This document shows, piece after piece, positions 9,905 through 22,194 of a DNA stretch of 64,000 nt (position 1 is the stretch's first letter; every line of letters begins with the position of its first letter). The translations under genes were made by a program, and so were the position numbers. The DNA comes from Siphonodentalium dalli (Eukaryota > Mollusca > Scaphopoda > Gadilida > Siphonodentaliidae). The DNA lies in contig CP136062.1 in the NCBI GenBank assembly GCA_032622095.1, positions 231,462,578 through 231,526,577 of the forward strand, given 5' to 3'. Below the pieces are notes generated by a model. The model made no database searches, was not told the DNA's origin, and saw only the letters and a program-made list of their open reading frames with translations.

Positions 9905-12900
9905 AGTCATTTAAATTAGTTTAAATTAGATCTACATGCATGCTCTCCTGTGCGTGAACATGGCCCCAGTGCAGCTCCTCCCAGCTTAGTGTGTGTTTAA
10001 TTATATTCTGTATGTTTAAATTAGATCTACATGCATGCTCTCCTGTGCGTGAACATGGCACCGGTGCAGCTCCTCCCAGCTAAGTGTGTGTTTAATTATA
10101 TTCTGTATGTTTAAATTAGATCTACATGCATGCTCTCCTGTGCGTGAACATGGCACCAGTGCAGCTCCTCCCAGCTAAGTGTGTATTTAATTATATTCTG
10201 TATGTTTAAATTAGATCTACATGCATGCTCTCCTGTGCGTGAACATGGCCCCAGTGCAGCTCCTCCCAGCTAAGTGTGTGTTTAATTATATTCTGTATGT
10301 TTAAATTAGATCTACATGCATGCTCTCCTGTGCGTGAACATGGCACCAGTGCAGCTCCTCCCAGCTAAGTGTGTATTTAATTATATTCTGTATGTTTAAA
10401 TTAGATCTACATGCATGCTCTCCTGTGCGTGAACATGGCCCCAGTGCAGCTCCTCCCAGCTAAGTGTGTGTTTAATTATATTCTGTATGTTTAAATTAGA
10501 TCTACATGCATGCTCTCCTGTGCGTGAACATGGCCCCAGTGCAGCTCCTCCCAGCTAAGTGTGTATTTAATTATATTCTGTATGTTAAATTAGATCTACA
10601 TGCATGCTCTCCTGTGCGTGAACATGGCCCCAGTGCAGCTCCTCCCAGCTAAGTGTGTATTTAATTATATTCTGTATGTTTAAATTAGATCTACATGCAT
10701 GCTCTCCCGTGCGTGAACATGGCCCCAGTGCAGCGCCTCCCAGCTAAGTGTGTATTTAATTATATTCTGTATGTTTAAATTAGATCTACATTCATGCTCT
10801 CCTGTGAGTGAACATGGCCCCAGTGCAGCTCCTCCCAGCTAAGTGTGTATTTAATTATATTCTGTATGTTTAAATTAGATCTACATGCATGCTCTCCTGT
10901 GAGTGAACATGGCCCCAGTGCAGCTCCTCCCAGCTAAGTGTGTATTTAATTATATTCTGTATGTTTAAATTAGATCTACATGCATGCTCTCCTGTGCGTG
11001 AACATGGCCCCAGTGCAGCTCCTCCCAGCTAAGTGTGTATTTAATTACATTCTGTATGTTTAAATTAGATCTACATGCATGCTCTCCTGTGTGTGAACAT
11101 GCCCCAGTGCAGCTCCTCCCAACTAAGTGTGTGTTTAATTATATTCTGTATGTTTAAATTAGATCTACATGCATGCTCTCCTGTGCGTGAACATGGCCCC
11201 AGTGCAGCTCCTCCCAGCTAAGTGTGTATTTAATTATATTCTGTATGTTTAAATTAGATCTACATGCATGCTCTCCTGTGTGTGAACATGCCCCAGTGCA
11301 GCTCCTCCCAACTAAGTGTGTATTTAATTATATTCTGTATGTTTAAATTAGATCTACATGCATGCTCTACTGTGCGTGAACATGGCCCCAGTGCAGCTCC
11401 TCCCAACTAAGTGTGTATTTAATTATATTCTGTATGTTTAAATTAGATCTTCATGCATGCTCTCCTGTGAGTGAACATGGCCCCACTGCAGCTCCTCCCA
11501 GCTTAGTGTGTATTTAATTATATTCTGTATGTTTAAATTAGATCTACATGCATGCTCTCCTGTGCGTGAACATGGCCCCAGTGCAGCTCCTCCCAGCTAA
11601 GTGTGTATTTAATTATATTCTGTATGTTTAAAGTAGATCTACATGCATGCTCTCCTGTGCGTGAACATGGCCCCAGTGCAGCTCCTCCCAGCTAAGTGTG
11701 TATTTAATTATATTCTGTATGTTTAAATTAGATCTACATTCATGCTTTCCTGTGCGTGAACATGGCCCCAGTGCATCTCCTCCCAGCTAAGTGTGTATTT
11801 AATTATATTCTGTATGTTTAAATTAGATCTACATGCATGCTCTCCTGTGAGTGAACATGGCCCCAGTGCAGCTCCTCCCAGCTAAGTGTGTATTTAATTA
11901 TATTCTGTATGTTTAAATTAGATCTACATTCATGCTCTCCTGTGCGTGAACATGGCCCCAGTGCATCTCCTCCCAGCTAAGTGTGTATTTAATTATATTC
12001 TGTATGTTTAAATTAGATCTACATGCATGCTCTCCTGAGCGTGAACATGGCCCCAGTGCAGCTCCTCCCAGCTAAGTGTGTATTTAATTATATTCTGTAT
12101 GTTTAAATTAGATCTACATGCATGCTCTCCTGTGCGTGAACATGGCCCCAGTGCAGCTCCTCCCAGCTAAGTGTGTATTTAATTATATTCTGTATGTTTA
12201 AATTAGATCTACATGCATGCTCCCCTGTGCGTGAACATGACCCCAGTGCAGCTCCTCTCAGCTTAGTGTGTATTTAATTATATTCTGTATGTTTAAATTA
12301 GATCTACATGCATGCTCTCCTGTGTGTGAACATGGCCCCAGTGCAGCTCCTCCCAGCTAAGTGTGTATTTAATTATATTCTGTATGTTTAAATTAGATCT
12401 ACATGCATGCTCTCCTGTGCGTGAACATGGCCCCAGTGCAGCTCCTCCCAGCTAAGTGTGTATTTAATTATATTCGGTATGTTTAAATTAGATCTACATG
12501 CATGCTCTCCTGTGCGTGAACATGGCCCCAGTGCAGCTCCTCCCAGCTAAGTGTGTATTTAATTATATTCTGTATGTTTAAATTAGATCTACATGCATGC
12601 TCTCCTGTGAGTGAACATGGGCCCAGTGCAGCTCCTCCCAGCTTAGTGTGTATTTAATTATATTATGTATGTTTAAATTAGATATTCATGCATGCTCTCC
12701 TGTGCGTGAACATGGCCCCAGTGCAGCTCCTCCCAGCTAAGTGTGTATTTAATTATATTCTGTATGTTAAAATTAGATCTACATGCATGCTCTACTGTGC
12801 GTGAACATGCCCCCAATGCAGCTCCTCACAGCTAAGTGTGTATTTAAGTATATTCTGTATGTTTAAATTAGATCTACATGCATGCTCTCCTGTGAGTGAA

Positions 12901-13999
12901 CATGGCCCCAGTGCAGCTCCTCCCAGCTAAGTGTGTATTTAATTATATTCTGTATGTTTAAATTAGATCTAAATGCATGCTCTCCTGTGAGTGAACATGG
13001 CCCCAGTAGAGCTCCCCCCAGCTAAGTGTGTATTTAATTATATTCTGTATGTTTAAATTAGATCTACATGCATGCTCTCCTGTGCGTGGACATGGCCCCA
13101 ATGCAGCTCCTCCCAGCTGAGTGTGTATTTAATTATATTCTGTATGTTTAAATTAGATCTACATGCATGCTCTCCTGTGTGTGAACATGACCCAGTGCAG
13201 CTCCTCCCAGCTAAGTGTGTATTTAATTATATTCTGTATGTTAAAATTAGATCTACATGCATGCTCTCCTGTGCGTGAACATGGCCCCAGTGCAGCTCCT
13301 CCCAGCTAAGTGTGTATTTAATTATATTCTGTATGTTTAAATAAGATCTATATGCATGCTCTCCTGTGAGTGAACATGGCCCCAGTGCAGCTCCTCCCAG
13401 CTAAGTGTGTATTTAATTATATTCTGTATGTTTAAATTAGATCTACATTCATGCTCTCATGTGAGTGAACATGGCCCCAGTACAGCTCCTCCCAGCTAAG
13501 TGTGTATTTAATTATATTCGGTATGTTTAAATAAGATCTACATGCATGCTCTCCTGTGAGTGAACATGGCCCCAGTACAGCTCCTCCCAGCTAAGTGTGT
13601 ATTTAATTATATTCTGTATGTTTAAATTAGATCTACATGCATGCTCTCCTGTGCGTGAACATGGCACCAGTGCAGCTCCTCCCAGCTAAGTGTGTATTTA
13701 ATTATATTCTGTATGTTTAAATTAGATCTACATGCATGCTCTCTTGTGCGTGAACATGGCCCCAGTGCAGCTCCTCCCAGCTAAGTGTGTATTTAATTAT
13801 ATTCTGTATGTTTAAATTAGATCTACATGCATGCTCTCCTGTGCGTGAACATGGCCCCAGTGCAGCTCCTCCCAGCTAAGTGTGTATTTAATTATATTCT
13901 GTATGTTTAAATTACATTTACATGCATGCTCTCCTGTGCGTGAACATGGCCCCAGTGCAGCTCCTCCCAGCTAAGTGTGTATTTAATTATATTCTGTAT
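9905..13999. repeat. 95-bp satellite, about 43 copies
   Basis: The unit contains TTTAAATTAGATCTACATGC, ATGCTCTCCTGTGCGTGAAC and CCAGTGCAGCTCCTCCCAGC, followed by an A/T-rich third. Copies differ by scattered substitutions and occasional one-base deletions (near 10585, 11100 and 11290). The GTGTGT-TTAA to GTGTAT-TTAA change separates most of the first six units from the rest, and some substitutions (GAGTGAACAT, ACATTCATGC) recur in alternating blocks. The array occupies nearly half of the intron between exons 8685-8931 and 17674-18351. Confidence 0.95.
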
Positions 14000-14076
14000 T
14001 ATCGCTTTACATTTGTTATCTTTAGTTGTGTAACTTTTGCTTCGTGCGTTTAGGAAAAGTCAAAAACTGAAGCGTT

Positions 14077-14328
14077 TTAACCCTTTGAGTGCCAGGTCGA
14101 TTTTTGTATCAACCCATATACCCTGTGCCAATGAATTCTCTTATATATGCGAGTCGACCATAGGTCGCCTCGCATATATAAGAGAATGCATTGGCCTAAC
14201 CCTTTTTTTTCTTCTTTTTTTTTTTTACAATTTTGTACAATATTAATAATTTATTCTTATATTCTTTAACATACTTATTTTGTAGGTTTAGGGCCGATGA
14301 GATTGGCCCCTGGCACTCAAAGGGTTAA
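14077..14328. mobile_element. piggyBac-type MITE with CCCTTTGAGTGCC termini
   Basis: TTAA at 14077-14080 and 14325-14328 bounds inverted termini CCCTTTGAGTGCCAGG. The TTAA target and CCC start fit piggyBac-type elements. The interior holds one near-perfect hairpin at 14127-14195 (GCCAATGAATTCTCTTATAT with its inverse), preceded by CCCTGTG, then a T-rich spacer. There is no transposase. Confidence 0.85.
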
Positions 14329-14384
14329 TGACGTTCGTTCGAACGTGTATACATGGATGCACCCGATGTACTAGTAGTGAGTCT

Positions 14385-14654
14385 TTAACACTTCCATGAC
14401 TGGAGCTTCCTGATTTTTTTGTGAAAACCCCGTGCCAATGCATTCTCTTATTTATGAGAGTCTCACGTAGGGAGCCTCGCATATATACCATAATACACTG
14501 GCCTAACAATATTTGCCTTGACCTTGTAAGCCATTGTGTTCTCTTACACATGGATGAATGCGATGCTGCATATTGGCGACTCGCATATATAATATAATGC
14601 GCTGGCACATGACCTTTAATGACGCACCGGCGCAGCTCCCGTCGTGATAGTTAA
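14385..14654. mobile_element. TTAA MITE with CAYTTCATGACGGGAGC-like termini, copy 1
   Basis: TTAA at 14385-14388 and 14651-14654 flanks CACTTCCATGACTGGAGC and the inverse of GCTCCCGTCGTGATAG. Inside are two decayed versions of the GCCAATGCATTCTC hairpin (14436-14506 and 14535-14610). Related copies lie at 30783-31034 and 61311-61655, and isolated ends (GCGCAGCTCCCG) at about 38680 and 56450. Confidence 0.75.
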
Positions 14655-15330
14655 AGGTTCAATGTCGGTTTTTTCATGAAATATATTAAAGATGGTGTAT
14701 CTCTTCCGTGTCACAATTACAACAACAACATATTTTTTTATAAATCCTGATTTCAAGACTAAAAATATCTATCTGGTGAATAAAATACAGATAAAACTGA
14801 AAATTGGGTATATTATTTGTCTACAAAGCAGGGGGGGGGGGGTCGGTCAAAAGTAAAAACATATCACGCTGAAAATGGCCTTAGTTACCCTTGGACTACA
14901 CAAAAAAAACAAAAAGAATGGAAAAAAATAATTTATTTTTGCAAATTTTTTCCATTTTTAGGATGAAAACAGAAATAATGAGTTTCAAAGCAAATAAAAC
15001 CAATAACTTATACCTATTATGTTCTTAAGTGGCCACTGAAGACATAGCAAAACTCAAATTTCTTGTATCGGTGAAAAAAATTACAAAAAGTGGATTTAAA
15101 AAAAATGGTCCGTCCGCGGGGGACCCACCCCCCCTTAGGCCCTATATGTTGTAAATATTTTCCGCCCCCCCCCCCCCTGGCTGAGCTGCAATTTTCGGTG
15201 ACTGAGACTGGCAACAAGATAGAGTTCTCCTTCTTGGTATGCTCTTTGTATGCTTGTAACTTTTTCGCGCGGATTTCTGCTTTAAAATACCCTCCAAAAC
15301 TGTCCCAGAAATGTCATAAGAATTGACATT
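14655..15330. other. Region with paired G and C homopolymers
   Basis: A run of 13 G at 14831-14843 followed by GTCGGTC, and a run of 14 C at 15164-15177 preceded by TTTTCCG, face each other 320 bp apart. This resembles the inverted termini of the elements at 24918-25429 and 58222-59750. No target duplication is visible, so the boundaries are uncertain. No gene is seen. Confidence 0.45.
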
Positions 15331-16441
15331 AATTGAAAGAATCTTTTCCGGACATATTTACTCGATTCATATCTATCATTGTATACCCTAGGATCTATAT
15401 ACAGCTTGCTGGGAAGAGATATACCGTTCCATCAGTCTGCGGTTTAGACGACGGAGAATGCGGACATGTCAACATGTCGCGCTATTGGGAATTCGAGCTC
15501 ATATCGCTTGCCAATTATTTGTCGTATGGGAATAATAGTACTGGCTCATGAAATACGATACTAGACACAAACACGACGCCAAAATGGAAAGCAGCGATTA
15601 ATATGAGTAGCGTTGTTGCACAAACAAAATTAAGTGCATGGGGGACTCGGGGAGCAGACACCAGACAGTTACTGAACGCAGAGCCGTTATTACTTTGGAG
15701 ATACGGTTAGTCGTGCAGCCATTATTCCAGTTCTGGTTAAAACAGAGACCCGACAGCTATAGCAGTACTGAGTCTGGAGAATTTGGGGGGAATTCAATTA
15801 CCACCAGCAAACATTACCTCAGTGTTAACCAATCACGACATCTCTCAGCAAACATTACCTCAGTGTTAACCAATCACGACATCTCTCAGCAAATTTATGC
15901 AGCCATTCAGGTGATTGACGGAATGCATGTATACAGTGGTGTATTCGCCACTTAGCTAAACATAGCGATATAAACATTGTCTTTCATACTACAAGCTTTG
16001 AATGAAGAATTTATTTATAGCGATATAGAGCTAATGTTTCCTGCATGGTGCTGGTAATGGATACCCCCTCGAATTATCGAGACTCCGTATTGCAACAGAT
16101 GTCGCCGGTCGCCATTATTCTAAATGTGAATGTGGGTGGGTGGGGGATTGTCAATCACAAAACACTTTACTTTGTAAATTTAATTTGGACTCCACTAGGA
16201 ATTTTCATTTGGTTTGATGTTTGCAACTGTTGGGAATATCCAACGTAACATCGCATATAGGCACGAACAATTTACAATTGATGGAATTTTCAGTTTACAG
16301 TTTATCTAACAGTACGAAAACTCTTAGTCTAAAAACAACATATTTGAAAAAGAATTTGTATATTGAGGACGCTATTCACGCGCCCAATGCCCCGTTTATA
16401 AGCGCGTCGCTTGCGACATTTTTGCGATATATTGCTCTTAA
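15331..16441. other. Unique sequence with a 41-bp direct duplication
   Basis: GCAAACATTACCTCAGTGTT plus 21 bp is duplicated head to tail at about 15807-15890. The segment 15895-16045 (GCAGCCATTCAGGTGATTG, TTATTTATAGCGA) has scattered matches at 26265 and 27030, suggesting an old dispersed repeat. A 72-codon frame at 15333-15551 has no recognisable feature. Confidence 0.4.
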
Positions 16442-16443
16442 TA

Positions 16444-16851
16444 TGTGACCCGCCATATCAAATCCAGTCGCAAGTCGGGATTTTACCTATGGTCGACTCG
16501 CATATATAAGAGAATGCATTGGCCTAACAATTTTTTATCATTTTTTTAAAATAAATGTTTCTTACAATTTTTACGACATAAAATAAAAAAACATCCATTA
16601 AACCTACAGGGAGCCCCACACATATATAGAAGCATATAGAAGAGTGTCGTCTGCTCATGTTTGTCTGGGGCTCTGTATGGGTGAAATTATAAAATTGTTA
16701 AAGAATACAAGAACAAATTATTAAAATTGTAAAAAATTGTTAGGCCAATGCATTCTGTTATATATGCGAGGACTCGTATATATAAGAGAATGCATTGGCA
16801 CAGGGTAAAACAAATCCCGACTTACGACTGTATTTGATATGGCGGGTCACA
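16444..16851. mobile_element. TA-flanked foldback MITE with TGTGACCCGCC termini
   Basis: TA at 16442-16443 and 16852-16853 flanks inverted termini TGTGACCCGCCATATCAAAT. Inside lie a half hairpin (16488-16525), an AT-rich spacer with GGGAGCCCCACACATATATA, and a full hairpin (16743-16800) followed by CACAGGG. The outer ends differ from the TTAA elements that carry the same hairpin. A truncated copy with the same outer end starts at 55998. Confidence 0.75.
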
Positions 16852-17094
16852 TATATACAAATAGTAAAATGGGCTTATGGTGACAGGTTGTTTGAACGAT
16901 GGTTAGGCTCGGTTCTGGTGTTCGCAATGTTTTCACAACATATTAATTACCCGTGAGATCGTCTTGATATGTGTTCCTAAAAAGGCGCGCTCAATATCGC
17001 GGTAAAGGCGCGCCTCAATATACTACTTGTTCTGATTGGTACTGTAATGGTTGGAAAATTATAAGAACAATCTAAAGATATTAACGGTCTGAAA

Positions 17095-17422
17095 TTTCCA
17101 AAAGTTCAGTTATCAGAATCGATTAATTGACAAAAAATATTGCTAACCATTATAGTCAACTGCATATATAGTATAAAATTGCCCCAAAAGTGTTATATCT
17201 CAACATTTTGTTCAACGCTATTTGGTATTGAGAGTATGTCGGTCAGCATTCGTCGAATATTTGCCAAGCCGCCAAATTTTCAAGGTGGTGAAAAATAAGA
17301 GATATCTGATAACTCTGGGCTTTGAAGGGTGGGTTCCTCGACTCAAATATAATATTTCTTTTTACCCCCGAAGCCGCAGAAATAGTAATTTAGGGGCGTT
17401 TAATATGGTTATACATCTTTAA
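17095..17422. mobile_element. T2-like MITE, 5'-diverged
   Basis: Shares CAACATTTTGTTCAACGC, GAGAGTATGTCGGTC, CATTCGTCGAATATTT and the terminal CATCTTTAA with the copies at 7299 and 42626. The left end has decayed beyond recognition. The right TTAA is at 17419-17422. Confidence 0.6.
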
Positions 17423-17477
17423 AGTGACACTCCACATTATTTATCATCTCATTTCAGTAAAATCACATTTTCATTAT

Positions 17478-17656
17478 TCCATCCACTCAATCTCGGAAAG
17501 TGTTATATATAACACTTGAGTTTTCATCCACTCAATCTTGGAAAGTGTTATATATAACACTTGAGTTTTCATCCACTCAATCTTGGAAAGTGTTATATAT
17601 AACACTTGAGTTTTCATCCACTCAATCTTGGAAAGTGTTATATATAACACTTGAGT
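17478..17656. repeat. 45-bp minisatellite next to an exon donor, 4 copies
   Basis: The unit contains CCACTCAATCTTGGAAAG and the palindrome GTGTTATATATAACAC. The array ends 17 bp inside the intron, directly beyond the donor of the 17674-18351 exon on the minus strand. Confidence 0.9.
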
Positions 17657-17673
17657 TTTAAGAGTGCACTTAC

Positions 17674-18351
17674 CGGATCGTGGTTCGGGTCCAACGCATC
17701 AACGAGCGTCCGAATGTGTCCGTCGTGGATAATTCGATGAGAAACCGTCGGACCATGACACATCACAGTCAGTATCCGGGCACTAAGAATCTGTAAACAA
17801 TGATGTGTACAGTGCCGGGATCGCGTACTTGGCGTGCATCGTTGCCGCGCACCAATAATCCGTTTCTGCATCGTGATATTGTTGTGCAGAACACTGAGTA
17901 TTTGACTAGGATTCGTCGAAACAAGGATTTCCAGAGGAGTAACTTGAGGCGGGGTGTTCGTTGAATCCGATTCATCCTCCGTAGCGAGCTTAGGACCTTC
18001 GTGAGATTTTTTTTGAGTCGGTGGTTTCGGGTCGGGAAGCTCAACTATTGGAGCTGGTTGAGTAACATTCGCGGTGGGGTTTGAGTTATCTCCCTTCGCG
18101 GATGAATCTGTTTCCGGTGGGTGGTCCAGAGAGTTCAGGAATTCAGAGCTACACGCGACAAATCCGAGCTCGTAATTTCTATGGACGACACATATATCGA
18201 TGATCCTGTTAGCTGTGCTGAGGGCGGTAAAGTGTAACGACTGTTTCCCACGAAGTAATTCCATCGAAGTGTTTAGTAACTTCGATAATTCCAGAAAAAT
18301 CGTGTGTTTTTCGTCGATGGATTTCGCCGCTTGGAGTTGCTCGTAACATGT
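17674..18351 (-). CDS. Exon 2 (recognised order) of an armadillo-like repeat protein
   Basis: This 678-bp exon (226 codons, phase 0 at both ends) has an acceptor TTCTCTTTCCTAG and a perfect donor CCG/GTAAGT on the minus strand. It reads TCYEQLQAAKSIDEKHTIF, a helical segment (MELLRGKQSLHFTALSTANR), then about 75 residues of Pro/Ser/Asp-rich linker (DSSAKGDNSNPTANVTQPAP and onward), then armadillo-like helices with HHCLQILSARILTVMC and GHIRTLVDALDPNHDP. The phases agree with exon 27259-27449 upstream (ends phase 0) and exon 8685-8931 downstream (starts phase 0). The linker suggests a flexible joint between an N-terminal helical bundle and the repeats. The function is unknown. Confidence 0.75.
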
Positions 18352-18818
18352 CTAGGAAAGAGAAATGACAGGAATTATATAGTTATACAGGACGATCAGG
18401 TGTTGTATGGCATACAGGAGTAGGAGGTTGTAAACTGGAGCGTGTCGATAAAACGAGTAAATATATAAATTAAAGACATTTGAAATTTAAAATGAGCGTG
18501 GCACTTTAACTTCAACGAAACCCCCCAATGAAATTGTCCATACCCCCCCCCCAACAATATCTTAATATATCACCCCGACAACATCTTAATACATCACCCC
18601 CCCCCCCGACAAGATCTTAATATATCACCCCCACCCCCGACAACATCTTAATATGTCAGATTTACGGGAACACTGGCTCAGTATAGGAGTGTTCATTTCT
18701 TCAATCTTCGTGAACACATTTTCATTTCTTATCGAAATGGCCATGTATTGACCAGAAGAGCACATTGAGATGTCCCTCAACTCAGATCAAGTCTGGAACA
18801 CACATGACGAATACAAAT
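18352..18818. repeat. Intronic sequence with a C-run minisatellite
   Basis: At 18520-18660 a unit of about 30 bp (CCCCGACAACATCTTAATAT plus TATCAC and a C run) is repeated about four times. The C runs vary from 4 to 11. The rest is unique. Confidence 0.75.
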
Positions 18819-19762
18819 TATGGGTGAGGGTGCATGGTTATAATTAGGGGTGAGGGTGCATGGTCATAAAATGATGGGTGAGGATGCATGGTCATAAAAT
18901 GATGGGTGAGGATGCGTGGTCATAAAATTAGGGGTGAGGGTGCATGGTCATAAAATGATGGGTGAGGATGCGTGGTCATAAAATTAGGGGTGAGGGTGCA
19001 TGGTTATAATTAGGGGTGAGGGTGCATGGTCATAATTAGGGGTGAGGGTGCATGGTCATAATTAGGGATGATGGTGCGTGGTCATCATTAGGGTGAGGGT
19101 GCATGGTCATAATTAGGGGCGAAGGTGCATGGTTATCATTAGGGATGAGGGTGCATGGTAAAAATTAGGTGTGAGGGTGCGTGGTCATAAAATTAGGGGG
19201 GAGGGTGCATGGTCATAAAATGATGGGTGAGGATGCGTGGTCATAAAATTAGGGGTGAGGATGCATGGTCATAAAATGATGGGTGAGGATGCGTGGTCAT
19301 AAAATTAGGGGTGAGGGTGCATGGTCATAATTAAGGGTGAGGGTGCATGGTCATAAAATTAGGGGTGAGGGTGCATGGTCATAATTAGGGGTGATGGTGC
19401 ATGGTCATAATTAGGGGTGATGGTGCATGGTCATAATTAGGGGATGATGGTGCATGGTTATAATTAGGGGTGAGGGTGCATGATCATAATTAGGGGTGAG
19501 GGTGCATGGTCACAACATTAGGGTTGAGGGTGCATGGTCATAATTAGGGGTGAGTGTGCGTGGTCATAAAATTAGGTGTGAGGGTACATGGTCATAACAT
19601 TATGGGTGAGGGTGCATGGTCATAAAATTAGGGGGTGAGGGTGCATGGTCATAAAATTAGGGGTGAGGGTGCGTGGTCATAAACTTAGGGTGGGGGAGCA
19701 TGGTAATAAATTAGGGGCGAGGGTGCATGGTCATAAAATTGGGGGTGAAGATGTATGGTCAT
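18819..19762. repeat. 26-30 bp minisatellite, about 35 copies
   Basis: The unit is AATTAGGGGTGAGGGTGCAT followed by GGTCATAA, with frequent one- to three-base length changes and an alternative ATGATGGGTGAGGATG form that alternates in places (18880-18990 and 19200-19310). Confidence 0.9.
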
Positions 19763-19844
19763 AATTTCAAGTTTGGTTTGCTCTTCGTTAGTCCCTGCTG
19801 CGTTCACTGATCAAAATTGTCACTGTACTGATTACAAAGGCCAC

Positions 19845-20735
19845 ATTAAACAAAAAATATATTAATTTGGCAAAAGATACGGCAAGTCACTTTTTAATTC
19901 CTCAAGATAGTTTAAAAATATTGGTCAATCAATACCATTCATTTCAGGAAACTCTTACAATACAATTATATTAGTGGTGTGTTGTATGGTTTATATGGAA
20001 AAGTTAACACCTCTATTAAGATGCAGTTAATCTGATAGCATTAGTATCGATGGGTGGAGGGATTATCCGCATTTAATGGGGTGGATGTGTTTACACAGCT
20101 AATCCTCCAGTGGTGTGCCCTTCTGATGAAGCAACCCTTCTACCATTTTATTGGTCGGTGTTCGGTGATTGGTTTATTGTGTGATAAACTAAAATAGAGA
20201 TGCGAGTTTAATTATTAACTATCTGCTTTCCTATATATCGATATCAAAAGTTGTTCAAACCGCGAGTATCGAAACATAAACCGCGAGTATCGACACATAA
20301 ACCGCGAGTATCGAAACATAAACCGCGAGTATCGAAACATAAACCGCGAGTATCGAAACATAAACCGCGAGTATCGAAACATAAATCGCGAGTATCGAAA
20401 CATAAACCGCGAGTATCGACACATAAACCGCGAGTATCGAAACATAAACCGCACATAAACCGCGAGTTTCGAAACATAAACCGCGAGTATCGAAACATAA
20501 ACCGCGAGTATCGAAACATAAACCGCGAGTATCGAAACATAAACCGCGAGTATCGAAACATAAACCGCGAGTATCGAAACATAAACCGCGAGTATCGAAA
20601 CATAAACCGCACATAAACCGCGAGTATCGAAACATAAGACTCAAGGTTGCAGAATTAGGGATATTCTAAAAGAATTTGACAAAAAATATTTTTATTTGGA
20701 AAATGTACATTTCAATCCAGCGCGGACACTACACT
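19845..20735. mobile_element. Dispersed repeat (CCAGCGCGGAC end), copy 1
   Basis: Shares CGGCAAGTCACTTTTTAATT, CCATTCATTTCAGGAAACT, AAAAGTTAACACCTCT and a terminal TCCAGCGCGGAC with copies at 24845-25862 and 35729-36930. A 21-bp array has expanded inside this copy. No coding capacity or clear inverted termini were found, so the class is unknown. Confidence 0.7.
20255..20632. repeat. 21-bp satellite expanded inside a dispersed repeat, about 17 copies
   Basis: The unit CGCGAGTATCGAAACATAAA plus C is tandem, with variants (GACACA, AATCGCG, GTTTCG) and a 10-bp partial unit (CGCACATAAAC) used twice. The copy at 35729-36930 has a single related sequence at this place (CAGCGATTGTCGAAATA), so the founder unit belonged to the host repeat. 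Open frames here on both strands are artefacts. Confidence 0.9.
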
Positions 20736-22194
20736 AAAAGTGCCTGTACTTAAGACAAGGTTACTAACTCCCGAAATGTAGAATTTCCACATGGCCTCAA
20801 CAATGTGGCCAGAAAAAGAGCAATATACGAAAACCAAAAATTATAATGTAATAGTCATGTTCCTTGAATAATTCTCCATCATTAGGAATATGATTCAACC
20901 ATGTACAGCGGCAGTGGATATATGAAAGAATCGGACATAACTGGAGATCGGACAAAAAAGTGGGTCGAACAAGAATCGGTATGGTCACACGACAGACCAT
21001 AGTGGCAATACTATTGGGAACAGGAATAATATTATATTGATACATCCGTCGACTTTTTCCTTTATTTCCTTTTTCCTTTATTTTGATATATCATCCATGT
21101 ACAGCTTGCACTATCACAAAACCATCGGAAACTACCACAAAACCATCGGAAACTGGCGAAAGAAAGTGGTCGAGCAGGACTCGGTCCGTTACGCGGCAAT
21201 GAGACCGGATTTTTTGTTTTTTTGTTTAAACATATTTTATTGTAATATAATATTACAAGAGGGATCGGGGCACAAGTTTTAACAACTTAAATCCACCCTC
21301 TCCCATTAACATTTTAACAAATACAACGTAGATGACGAACATAACATATATACAGGGTGATGTATGGTGTGGTTGTGATTGCTGTCAGTCCTATCCTGCT
21401 TTTGAAATTTCATCTGAGGTAGTCAACATTTGTAACGCAAAGGAGAATCTCGCCTATATTTGTTAGCGGAGGGGGCCTAATTAAAGCGTTTCGTTGATGA
21501 AATGTATGAATAAACAAAATGGAAAAGAATTGCATTGCGTCGATTCGATTCTGATGATATCCCTGTGTGTAAGGAGGAAATGTTAGATATTATAAATTGG
21601 TGGGCTGCAATCTTATTGAAGAGTTCGCATCTTTCGGTAGCATACAGGGGGCACTCAAAGAAATAATGAGACCGGATTGAGTTCGACCAATTTTGTTCGC
21701 CTGTCTCCGATGGTTTGATGGGAGATAACTCCGCTGTCGCTGACTGAACATGGAATTATTAAAGGAATACGATTATTTTATTATTATCTTTTTATTTTAT
21801 CTCTAAAATATTATTGCGTTTCTGCGCAGATTGTGGAGACATGTGGAACTTCTCAATTCGAAGAGTTCGGAACATTGTCTTATATATAGGTACTTTTAGT
21901 GTTATGAATAATTTAGTGTCAGGACCCTGTGAATGAATGTATAGGTGATATGTACTCGGTCAACGCACCTATTGGCGAGGATATAAACATACATGCAGGC
22001 TCGATTAATAAGTCTGAAGTGAGCCAAACATAGCATTATTACATTTTGTAAGTGCGAACATGCGCGTTAAACGCGCGTGGTTCCAATTTAAAGATGATCT
22101 ATCTCTTTGTAAACATGTGTTATATAGTCACGGGTGTATAAAATATTAGATATGAATCGATGACCCCTGAAATGCTTCTATCGCTTAAAGGTAC
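20736..22194. other. Mostly unique sequence with a LINE-like 3' end
   Basis: On the minus strand 21275-21211 reads CTTGTGCCCCGATCCCTCTT followed by an AATAAAATATGTTT tail. Nearly the same tail occurs on the plus strand at 45311-45350 (TTGTGCCCCAATCCC, AATAAAATATGTTT). Two insertions sharing a poly(A)-signal end suggest LINE or SINE 3' ends. Upstream on the minus strand, 21300-21720 is probably the rest of that copy, but I could not read a reverse transcriptase. A 20-bp duplication (ACCACAAAACCATCGGAAAC) sits at about 21113-21150. Confidence 0.4.

Noticed and set aside
20215-20644. Four overlapping frames of 79-129 residues
   Set aside because: They are all shadows of the 21-bp array.
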